This document shows positions 12,220 to 40,042 of a stretch of 64,000 nt of DNA, piece by piece. The notes under the pieces are model-generated. The model had not been told where the DNA came from. It did no database searches and saw only the letters and a list, made by a program, of their open reading frames with translations. The DNA is from Branchiostoma belcheri. Its lineage: Eukaryota > Chordata > Leptocardii > Amphioxiformes > Branchiostomatidae. The stretch spans positions 5,559,276-5,623,275 of the forward strand of contig NW_017804353.1 of NCBI RefSeq assembly GCF_001625305.1, in the 5' to 3' direction. Position 1 is the stretch's first letter. Each line of letters begins with the position of its first letter. The position numbers were made by a program, and so were the translations under genes.

Positions 12220-13253
12220 CGGCTGTGGTTTATCCTTCACGTAATCACCAAGTTTTTCTGTAATCTCCGCTTCTTGACGACTATATATTGGATTTTACCC
12301 GTGGTTCCCTGCGTACCTACGATTATTACCCTTGGCGGCGCACTTCGGTTAACTTAATTTCTTTTCTTTACAATTATTTACGGACGGGATTAATGCATTA
12401 CTCACTCTGAAGGTCACGCCGCCCTTCGGGGTCCACTAGAAAACGATCATTGCTCCTAACGATCGACCAATCAGGGAGGGTCTGTCATAACTTTTGGTAG
12501 ATCATAGGGGTCCAGGGATTCGAACGCGCAGTGCGCATGCGCGTGCCTGGGGTCTGTGTGACATACACAGAGATGTGGATGACTTGTGACAAGGATTTTG
12601 GCGGGAAGCATCTATCTTGTGTCAAATTTCCGCTATCTTCTAGCTCATCCCCCCGCCCGGATTTTGTCCTGATCGTAATCCGAAGTCCTCCACCGTGACC
12701 AGACTGCGGACGGACAACTTTGTACACAATTTGTGCCGCGATTATTGGATTTTCCGATGTCTAATAGGCGGTGATAGGTGTTGATTCAGGGAACCCCGCA
12801 TTGATTGAGCTACAAAACTTGGACTAAACTTTGTTATAGAGCTTTTTATGAGTTAGAGCAGTTTGATTCGTACAAAATTTTATTCCATCCTTGCACAATA
12901 AAAGCACTCAATAGTTTGTGTAGATGTTAGGATGGAAGTTGGGATATTGTCTTGCTGGACCAACTACAGTCTACTGTCAAAGTTAATCTCCAAGCAGACC
13001 CCTTTCGGTGGCAAGACAGTATCCATTAGCCAGAGAAGGTCGCCGGCCACCGACAGGGTAGCGACAAAAAACGGCCATATATAAAAAGCTGACGATCATT
13101 CCCCGACAACCTCTGCTTGGAGAGTATGTCAAGGTAACGTGTTAGGGTTAAAGATGTCAGAATTCATATCCTACCATCTGAAACCTGTAAATTGCTACAC
13201 ACTAAGAATTCCTCTGTTGAATAGCCTTACAAACACAGTTCCGGTACGTAGCA
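12220..13253. repeat. Duplicated block, copy 2 (probable alternative allele)
   Basis: This matches 10802-11814 and 12173-12192. It begins at the first base after the gap and diverges from copy 1 after ACAAACACAGTTCCGGT (about 13242). Confidence 0.85.
12984..13126. mobile_element. MITE, CTCCAAGCAGA family (copy in duplicated block 2)
   Basis: This is the allelic counterpart of the MITE at 11575-11716. It has the same ends and the same 9-bp flanks (12975-12983 and 13127-13135), so the insertion predates the split of the two alleles. The right end here is the intact CTGCTTGGAGAGTA. Confidence 0.8.
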
Positions 13254-15190
13254 CAGAACAATCATTTCTAGTGTGATAAGACAAGGCTTCGGCCCGGTAC
13301 ACCGACTATAACAAATCACGATGTACGTTGTAACGTTACGATCGGTTTAAATCAGGAAGTTAGACCACCCTGTATCATGTATACATGTTCGATATCGGGC
13401 GGCCGAACATTGGATTTATCGGTGTGGAATAACTGCTGTCTGTGAAAGGAGATTACTTCATTCGTAACCGTCCACCAAGGAGATTGTAATTCTTAAGAAA
13501 CGTCTTGAGGTTGTCAGACCCATGTCTTATCTCTTCTTCAGCCCTTATGCCATTTTCCCAATGGTAATTGGTTCACATTCATTGCTTATTTTTCACCTTC
13601 AATAAAATAATGTAATGATAATTAGTTTTATTTCGCATCTGTGAAGTGTATCTGTTCACCATGTTTTGATGTGAGCTGCACTTGTGGCCCAGTGTGGCAA
13701 AAATGTGCAATATATAGGTCGCCATTCAATAAAAATGAAACAAAACAAGGTGAATATTTTAATATTAAGTATTAATTATTTAGTATTAAAATACTAGTCT
13801 TCCTCTACCTTTCCTTAGCTCACGACGTTACACCAAAGGTCTTTCATGAATTCAACAACCCGTCCCTTACAAGCCGAGGTGACGGCCTCTCGTCCGTCCA
13901 GGTTAGGCAATAAAGAAAGACAGACAGTTATGGTGACCCTCTGGTACTGAGGACGTTATTTTTAGCTCTCCGGGCCGGTGAGACGACCCTGGATGTAGGA
14001 CGGAGATCGTACGAGCGCACAGAACACCTGCCACTGTTGGGGGCTGGGATCGATGGACCTTCCCACACGGAAAATGGGAATCTGTGAGTCACGAAATGAA
14101 GCTGTGTTTACCAGTATTATTGAGCTGTGGTGGCCGGGCCGGACTAGTCACAAAATTGCCGTGAAATTGTCTTCATCACGTCGCCGAAAAGACGCCTGCT
14201 GTCACTCACTTCGGTTGATGGTCGTTAGGTTGACGCAAATTCAATGAGGAGCAAATTATACATCAGTTGCTCCAATATTGACATGATTTTGATGACTATT
14301 GCCGTTCTGGTTCACCCCTTTTCTCACACACAAACTCACAAAAACGGGACATGTTACATGCACGGCTTTTTATAATTATGATCGTTCTGCCAAGCATCTT
14401 CTTCCTTATGGATTATATCACTACGTCTTTATTCTCCTTGGGGAGTATAAGCACTTCTTTTGATTCATTATGTGGGGACACAATTATTGTGCATCCCCAG
14501 CTATCAAATATTATGCGGTCAGACTTGTCCATGACAAGTTGCAGGTACGGCAGAGAGAGCACACACTCTCGGCGAGCCGGGCGCCCTCCAGCCGGGACCC
14601 GGGCGGCCTGCCTGCCTGATCACAGCCCGCCCCCGCCAGGTAAGGTATCGAAGTATCCACGTGACTTAGCCGTCAACTGACAGATCGCGTCCGTGGGAGA
14701 ATGAGGCATTTGCTGTAATCGATTTGGTACTTGAACAGCCTGTGAATGGTCTTTATTCGTGGTTTACTTGAAATGAAGTAAGTTTAAAGTGCGAATTTGT
14801 ATGAACGCGGAAGTAGAGAGAACTTCAAGGCTGCAAAACAGAAGATGAGAATAAATATATCCACGGATTTTCTAAGACAGTTGTATTTCGTTTTCTATTC
14901 TATAACGCAGAAATCTCGATATTTTCTTTAGATTTCCTTGCGTGGCTGTGTGTACAGTAGATCGTAACATTTCTAAACGTTGCAGCAACGTTGCGCACGT
15001 AGTCCTACAGTATAACAAAGGAGCTCGGAAACAAAGGACAAACTTTGACCCCGTCAACAGGTGCATCATGTGTTCGTCGGCGTCTGCGCAAGAGCGCCAC
15101 CTAGTGGATTGATCTCAAGGTGCAGACCGATTCGGATCGAACACATCTAACCCCCTACACCGTTCTATTTCGAACACTAATATGCACTCT
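13254..15190. other. No recognisable gene; one GC-rich patch with a splice donor
   Basis: No coding region is supported. At 14540-14639 the sequence becomes strikingly GC-rich and ends CCCGCCAG|GTAAGG (donor at 14640), which could be a non-coding first exon of a plus-strand transcript. No acceptor or product can be assigned. Confidence 0.4.
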
Positions 15191-15197
15191 CCAACAA

Positions 15198-15203
15198 TTT
15201 ATT
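15198..15203 (-). terminator. Polyadenylation signal of PSMD5
   Basis: AATAAA on the minus strand (TTTATT on plus), about 106 bases past the PSMD5 stop codon. No closer canonical signal was noticed. Confidence 0.6.
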
Positions 15204-15308
15204 ATTGTGAATCAATACTTGCCAACATGGCAAACTACATCTTATGTGTATGCAAGGGTGTACTCATACATACATGAATGTTGAAAGTTTTTCAAACATC
15301 AGCAAGCT

Positions 15309-18300
15309 CTAGTTTGACCCTTCCATTGCAACCTCTGCCTGTACTCTGACATAGAAAGGCCCTTGTCGGTAGTACTCCTTTAACTTCAGATAAAATGGAG
15401 ACCCAAATGTCTCTAAAGCTGTGGAGGATTCTACCAGGGCCTTGATGACTTCATATCTTGCCTCTTTGCCTATCTTGTCCTTCTCTGTGGATCTGTCCAC
15501 AATGTACTCCACGAAGCCTGGGAAGTTTGCCATGGCCCGCTGAGCCCATGGCTGGTTTGCAAGGGCCTGTAGGACTGCTAGACCTGCACAGTGTAGGTTT
15601 TTGAATGGCTGTTGGACTATAGACATGAGAGTGTCCATGGGCTTAGGGCTGAAGGTATTGAACCAGCCTTCTAACATGGACAGTTGGTCTTCTGTGTGAT
15701 CTGCAAGCTGTAGAAGAGAGAAAATTAAACTTATGTTACCATAGATTTGGTATTGAATTAAATGAATACACAGTACTGCTCAACATTGAAGACTTAAAAA
15801 AAAGACAAATCGGGTACTTTTGATCACAATCAACTCTGTTTCGTATGTATCATCATGTAATCCACTCATCACTCATATAAAATAGCATTGTGTTTAGTCT
15901 CAAGTTATACAGACCTCAGTAGCTTTGTCATGGGCAATGGTGTAGATATTAGTCTCTATAATTAACACTTGCCATGCATTGAACCTGTTACACTTGTTGT
16001 GCAATAGACTTTGGCTTTGACTCTCCTCCCTAGATACTTTTGCTTAAGCCAATGAAAATTTGAGGCAAAAACAAACACACAGCAACAGCTATTACTGGTA
16101 CTGTGAAGTTTGATACAGTAGGTACAGCACAGTGGCTGCCCATTGTCTGACCTGGAGTGAGAAGAGGGAAGCCAGGGTTGTCAGCCCGTATATCCTCATC
16201 TCAGTGGGAGGGTTCTGGATGATCCCACCCAACTGTTTCAAACAGTCTGTCCACGCACACCCTGGAAGACGAAAAAAAGGTCTGCTGAAAATATCTGCCT
16301 TTGGGAGCTATTAGTATACACTATATGTAAAATACATGTCCCTGTATAGAATGTCACATGGAGGGTTACTGGAAAAAACATATTGCACATTTCCAGTATA
16401 ATCACTTTGTATAATCACTACATATCTTCTTTATCTAGTTTATGGATTTGAACTTGAAAAATTCTGTCATGTCAAGACAGGATGTCTAACAGAAACTCCC
16501 AATTGCTTTTACCCTATTGCTTCATGGAGTAAATATCAAAACATTACTTCTTCAGGACATCTCAAAGATAAAGGATCACCCCATACAACAAAAAAAAACA
16601 TCAATGTCGTACCTTGTTTGTCAAGAGCCATTTTCCCATCCGGCCTGGATCCTACCATCCCCACAGTTTCTACAGCGATCTTCACCATGGTTGGGTCCCT
16701 GCTATCCACCGACTCAAACACTGTCTTCACAAAAGCCCTGTGATGTTCCATGGTCTCCTCTGGGCGAATGGATGCCATAGTCCCAAAGAACTTTATTACC
16801 CCTACAGTCAAAGGAAAGGAAAGGAAAAATCAGTATCAAAGAATTTCAGCATGGAACTAGAAAGGTAATGTTCACCTTTGCATATGGTCTGCGCTGCTAA
16901 TTCTTACTACAACACATTCATATGTATGGTGACACTGGAGTCTAAATCCCTCCTGCTATAAAATTGCAACATGATGTAACCCAACATGGTGACAGACGTC
17001 TGGTTCAGGTCAATGACCAGGTCAGTGTTTGGAACAGAAGAAGAAGAAACAGAGCAAAAACAATGTTTTCCTTTGGTAAACATGAATATGGTTGACGAAT
17101 CACACATTTATTTATTAGTATATAATATTACTGTTACTTCTAAGAAATAGGAGGGTGACCTTTACCAAGCATGTAGAAACTTGACATTGGGTCGCTGTCT
17201 GCTGCCGTAAGCATGGACTCTAGTTTACCCACAACCCCCTGCTGCTCCAGCCAGTTCAGTCCATGTGGACACTGGGCTAGGCTGCCCAGCATGTCTATGC
17301 AGTTTACCTGGAAACAGCAAAATGGTAAATAAGAGAGACTTCAACATTCTGTACAATACCACCTTGCATTAAGACCATCAATTAGTCCACTTAGTCTAAT
17401 AAGAATACACCCAGTATTTGTACATCTTTTATGTATCAACCATACACCATGACTTTATTTTGATATGACATATTTTAAAATGTATACCTGTATCTTTTTA
17501 TATATTGATGCTTTGTAAATTGGTTTACAACTCAGTTTTTAACTGCGAAGAACCAATAAAACCATCTTAAATCTTGAATCTAGAATTGAAAAAGCTCACT
17601 GAAATTTATCCAGACTAACCTTCATAGACCTACCTGAACAAGAACATCTGCACCACTGAGTTCTTCTGTGAGTTGAGTCAACAGACCAGAATCACTGCAG
17701 AACTGAAGAGCCATGGGGGAGAGGGCCTGTAGATTCACCAGCACCTAGAGGCGATGTACCAGGGTATGGAGGTCATGAGGAAAATATGTTACATGTACAA
17801 TCAAATTCATACTGACAGACTAGGGAGTAGGGGGTTAATTCATGCTAAAAGTTAGAAAATGTTGCATGAATAAGAACAAAGGATGCAACCCTTAGGAGTT
17901 GACATTTAATCAATCACATTACGACAGCAGCAGACCAAACTTCTAATATTTTATTAATGATAATCAGGACTACATTCCATTAGTGTAATAAAATGGTGGA
18001 ACTGTTTCATGATGACATGACACAGCACACAAATGGTTAGGTGTAATATTAATGTAGCCAGCTGCCGCTGTGCTGCGTGTCTGCAAAGCTGGTGTGTTAC
18101 ACCAAAGGGCGGTTATACCGGCTATACTGATACAGATACAAACCTCGTACACCCTGTACCTGATGACATCACTCTCCTTCATCACTCTCTGTAACTCCTC
18201 CAGCAGGGTTCCTGTGAAGAGAACCCATAGCCCGGCTTCGCAGGCTCCCAGACGAGTGAGAACCTTCCCAGCCGTGGTGGCCACTGACAGCTCCTGGTCT

Positions 18301-19691
18301 GCCAGGCTCTGTACCGTGTGTAACAGCAGGTCATGGCAGGTCACCAGCTCTTGAATGTGGACAATAGTGTCTGTGCATCTGCAGATCTGTAAAATAAATG
18401 CAACAACTTACAGTACATATAATTTCATCATCAACTGGTGTCATTTCAGCTGACAGCAATGCATCTTGAAAATCAACGTTATGACTATATATGAGACATA
18501 CCAGTTAGGCTGCCTGGGAACAATAACTGTTCTAAGGCTTGAGAGACAGTTAAACATCGTAATTAACGGACAACGCTCTACGCTAAATTTTGAGAGCTGG
18601 CTACGTATTATGCTGAATTCAGAAAACCTCTCGATTACGCTTTACGATAAATTCCAAGTGGCCACGCCTTACGTAGAATTAAAACGGCCAATACGCTCTA
18701 GGCAAAATGTGCCGTCTATGCTCTACGTAGAATTAAAATGGGCGATTATGCTCTACGGAAAAGGGCATGCGGGCCCCCTCCTAGTAGTAGCCCTGTCTCG
18801 TACCTCTGTGAGACAGAGTTGCCTGACATCAGCGCGGGGATGGACCACGCCTCTCTGTAGCGGCTCCCTGAACTGTTGGAGGATGACGGCGGGACTGTGG
18901 GCATCCAGCAACTTCCTCAGCACGTACGAACACTCCTCAATCTGTTCCCTGGTAACGTAAGCAAGAACAGTGTTCAGGAAAAAAAAGTTATTTGTTTAAT
19001 AAATTTCTTTATAATATATAATTAGAATATTCCAAATTTTTGCGCAAAAAACTACATAGAGTGCCTTTAATGATCTAGTCTAATGAACAGAAACATTGTA
19101 AATCCATTTGATTTCGTGGGTGTAGCATTTAGCCAGCAGAAAATTCAAGAGTTGCGGCAATATTAAGCTTTTAAGGTTAAAAGGAGAATGACCCTAGCCT
19201 GGTGTCCAGTCTTTAATTATAAGTATCGTAGTCGGGGCAGGTTTTCTTCGGGGCTGCAGGAGCTCTTCCCGCCCGACTCCGCTAGGGTCCTCGGTAGGTT
19301 AACAAGCAAGACAGAGCAGTCATTTTTGCGGTGTGACAGAAATACCGCGGATAGTTCATGACTTACAGTTAGAGTATGCAAGCAGATGAAACCAAATGTC
19401 CCCATTGTAGTACACTACATTATGTCGTCTGCTACACAGTGACTTGCAGTTACAGGTAAATTTTGCAGTTTTGAGCCACCGGCCCCAAAAGTTGAGTAAA
19501 GTTACGCACCCATTAGATGAGTTCAGGCAATCAAACAAGGCGTTTAGTGGCACGTTTGAGACCAGATCTTCCAGCGCTGACGGATGTACAGCATTCACGG
19601 CAACTTTGAGCTCTTTTAGCGTCTCCAAAGGGTCGTCTTCTGTTGATAAACTTTCCAACAAACGTGTTATTGAGTCGGCCATTTTGGACAA
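15309..19691 (-). CDS. PSMD5: 26S proteasome non-ATPase regulatory subunit 5 (assembly chaperone S5b)
   Basis: PSMD5 is a HEAT/ARM-like chaperone that helps assemble the base of the 19S regulatory particle and is absent from mature 26S proteasomes. Eight coding exons on the minus strand: 19510-19691, 18804-18948, 18144-18386, 17634-17744, 17166-17307, 16613-16801, 16152-16261, 15309-15707. All introns are GT-AG and phases join without a break. From the second ATG (19682) the protein is 503 residues, close to human PSMD5 (about 504); the first ATG (19691) adds MSK. Family signatures include VIRYRVYE (exon 3), VIKFFG then DPTMVKIAVETVGMVGS (exon 6), and ANQPWAQ then GFVEYIVDRS (exon 8). The gene is head-to-head with CCDC180. 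The exon 3 donor is weak (GTTTGT) and abuts a retroposon tail. Confidence 0.95.
16855..17095. repeat. Dispersed repeat of about 240 bp, copy 1
   Basis: This segment of a PSMD5 intron matches 28076-28335 in a CCDC180 intron. Shared blocks include TATAAAATTGCAACATGATG, GTCTGGTTCAGGTCA and GGAAGAAGAAGAAACAG-like sequence. No terminal repeats or coding sequence are evident. The class is unknown. Confidence 0.7.
18056..18143 (+). mobile_element. LINE 3' tail fragment (TATACCGGC family)
   Basis: This closely resembles 25497-25592 and 7918-7992: GCTGCCGC, CAAAGCTGGTGTGTTAC, GGGCGGTTATACCGGCTATA and a GATACA-type tail. It lies in a PSMD5 intron and ends at the exon 3 splice donor (18138-18143). Confidence 0.65.
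18535..18782 (+). repeat. Degenerate tandem repeat of about 28 bp, TACGTAGAATTAAAACGG type
   Basis: Six to seven diverged units follow one another, each with a GCTCTACG-like start, a TAGAATTAAAA-like middle and a GGCCGATT-like end, for example at about 18668-18690 and 18719-18750. The block closes with CTACGGAAAAGGGCATGCGG and CCCCCTCCTAG. The same units and a similar closing sequence recur at 51000-51125. No class assigned. Confidence 0.65.
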
Positions 19692-20354
19692 TGAAGTCTC
19701 GCAAAATCTCGCGTAGGGCGAGACTTGGATAGACGAGAGTTGGTGAAAAAAATGGCGTCGAAATTGTTTACGGTTGTTACCAATGAACTAAAGTTTGTCA
19801 AAATACAAGAAAACTAGAGTAACAGGTGGGTAAATCTTGGCTTCTCTTCCTTCTACAACGTACTGCTTACATAAAAAACACCTTTCATGTTGCCAGGGTT
19901 TTCCTGTTATAAAGCGTTTCGTTATATTTCGGTTGCCTAGGAGCCAGAATCTCGGAGGGGGGGGGGGGGGGTAGTGCTGTGATTTTGTGTTTTTTGATGG
20001 GTAACTTTCCTTACAACGGACGAAGCGAGAAGATTGTCACCATTTGTCGTAACTATATACTGAAAGTTTCTCCTGTTAATTTCATACCATTGTGTTACAA
20101 TACTCTGGGACATGTATTTTATATCGCAAGGAGTTCCAAAACGTCATGTGTTTGTGAATCACAACATCAGTTTGATAACAAAATTATGAATAGTGGGAGC
20201 TTTCGTCAAAATTTCGATTATATTAGGCTAAGCATTAGTTCAGTGTACAGTTATATAAACACAACATTCACATGTATATTAAGACCATAAACCTTTCACA
20301 CTTCAGGTATTTCAATAACTTGTGTGACAGCAGCAACATCAGCAACAGCTAGTC
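19692..20354. promoter_or_regulatory. Head-to-head promoter region of PSMD5 and CCDC180
   Basis: Only 663 bases separate the two start codons. Just upstream of PSMD5, at 19697-19723, lie two TCTCGC motifs and one inverted GCGAGA, resembling half-sites of the TCTCGCGAGA element common in animal bidirectional promoters. A likely CCDC180 5' UTR exon ends at 19825 (AACAG|GTGGGT). A candidate acceptor ends at about 20307 (CACACTTCAG), shortly before the CCDC180 ATG. The leader contains an ATG at 19752 that opens a 21-codon upstream frame. A run of 15 G (19957-19971) lies in the presumed leader intron. Confidence 0.6.
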
Positions 20355-37711
<17,357 letters not shown>

Positions 37712-38280
37712 CCAGACGTTGTGTCCATTCACTATGTATATTTCATGTGGAAAGTTTGGCTGTCATAAATAGATCTTAAAATGTTTCTGTTGTAGATGTT
37801 GGGTCATCTTTGAGTGTACAGACCGAGTTATCATTGGTATGCAGTAGAATTGATGCACAATTATTAGTCAGATTCACTATGGGGGACAGACAGCTAACCA
37901 AGAAAAAGTCGCAAATATTTGTTTGACTGTTGTTTTTTCCTCCCAATTTATGAGGGAACCTTGGAACGGTTGATGACACAAGCATTCCATGTGTACAGCT
38001 GTTGGATGACATAAGCATTCCATGTGTATAGAAACTGAGTGACATCTGCATTCCATGTGTACATAGTCCTAATAGTTTGTATATCTTTGATAAAGGAGTT
38101 TGAACTGATTTTTGAGAACATAATATTAACTTGAAACTATAGATTTGTTTACATGTAACGTTACCTTCAGTATGTTTTCAATCATAAGACAGATCCACTA
38201 TAGACCAGGTTCATTGCCTGAGGATTCTTTCTCTTCATATTGTGTAAGGCTTGTATATGATACATGCACAGTACATTTAC

Positions 38281-38286
38281 AATAAA
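38281..38286 (+). terminator. Polyadenylation signal of CCDC180
   Basis: AATAAA about 570 bases past the stop; a second AATAAA lies at 38352-38357. Either could be used. Confidence 0.55.
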
Positions 38287-38359
38287 GAGACAGGTGTATT
38301 CTTTATTCTGTACAGTAATGAAGAAAGTTGATTTTGGATGAGGTGAGACCGAATAAAAG

Positions 38360-39765
38360 TTTGACTCAAATTCATAATATCTGAGTGTATAATATATGTA
38401 TCATAATACATGTACCTGAAGCATTTAAGTAATGTAGGGGCAATTCGCTCAACATCTCAAGGCATTTACAAATTGTATTTTCTCTATTTTCACCATGTCA
38501 GAAACACTTCTATTTGCACCAAATGCAACATCATTCTTAGAAACCCCATCTACAAACCAAAGACGTCAAGACAAAGGGACACATTGTGGATGCTTGAATA
38601 GAAGCACTTTTTATTTTTTTGCTTGAGCTGCCATTGAATCCTCAAAGCAAGATTTGCACATACAAAGGAGAATATACATGTATCTCTCTTAACAATTATC
38701 CCTAGTACTGGCACGTTCTGTAAGTATACATATCACAAAGTTTCAATATTGTGCATGAAACCATCGAGAAATGTTGTTTTACTTTCCTGAAAGTTTTGTG
38801 GATGTTTATATAAATTAGACATTTTGGTTTGCTTTAAAATGGAGCAATACGCGAATTGGACATTTATGACAAAAGTGACTGTTAAATTTTCTCCTGCCAC
38901 CAGATTTTCTGCATAAGCATACATGGCTTTACAAACACAAAAATAATAATACCCTGTCAAATGTATGTAGACACCAAAAGCATACTGTATTTCTGAGAAA
39001 CTTGCTTTCATAGTCAGGATTACGTGGTCTCTTTCGTAAATTATGTAAACATACAGATTAACATGTTTAACATCATCATGATTAGATACCAGACATGTAG
39101 ATATTTCAACATTTTTTTCTCGCTACTAAAATTGCATAAGTATAGTTATGCACCTTTCTTTCATGAGCCAAGTTATACAATCTCCGTTCCCCTCTAAGAT
39201 ACTCTAAAGAGTAACAAGTGTAGTAACGTTATAACAAACAGTATACTAAGTGCTGATATACATGTAACTTAGATGATTACACACAAAATCTTCGTATATA
39301 CATATCTGCAATGGGCAATGCCTTATGATCGGGTAAGGCACCATTTTTTCCAGCGTAGCTTCTGTGCCCTTCGTGTCATGTGTCTGGTTTTTAATAAGGC
39401 ATGGCCCTTCACTGAAGTGACATCCTAAAACACTCCGGAAAGTGCCCTTTGATACATTGAACAAAGGCTACGCTTTTCTGATAGTAACATACATGTACTT
39501 GACCAACTTATAACAGTACAATGCTGTTACAGGAATGAACAGTAAATGACACGATTACAACACTTACGTTTGGTAGAGTGATGTGGCTACGTCACAACCG
39601 AAGAATGCAGGTTGTTTTCGCTTTACGTTAGTCTGAATACAGTGATTATGCTGCACGTTTACGGAGGTGACTTGCACATATAACCTCTTGTCTTGAAAAG
39701 GTCCCACCACCTTCTGTTACTGAGTATTACACTGGTCCATAACACACATCAGCTGGGTCACTCTG
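38360..39765. other. Convergent intergenic region, nothing recognised
   Basis: Between the CCDC180 and KamA-like 3' ends. No frame or repeat family can be supported. Confidence 0.5.
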
Positions 39766-39771
39766 TGCGAA

Positions 39772-39777
39772 TTTATT
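39772..39777 (-). terminator. Polyadenylation signal of the KamA-like gene
   Basis: AATAAA on the minus strand about 265 bases beyond the stop codon. Confidence 0.5.
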
Positions 39778-40042
39778 TCCATACATTATAACCTTTTCCA
39801 AACCAGCTACTGGCAGAACCTATTGCCTCTACTATTGCTCTACAAGTAGCTGGGTTAGAACAGGCTAACAAAACGGTGAAACTGCACCGTTATGGCACAA
39901 CCGGCGATCCTTCTTGTTGGAACACTGATGCCGACACAACCACCAGTAGTAAAACCGTCTGGGTTGCACCATGCAGAATTGCACTTGGGAATTTTGGTAC
40001 AAAGATGCCTGAGTTAGTAACGTCGGGTTGTCGTTCACTGAG

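Noticed and set aside
10802..13253. Long terminal repeats of an LTR retrotransposon
   Set aside because: No TG...CA ends, primer site or gag/pol between the copies; the gap and allelic-type differences fit a haplotype artefact better.
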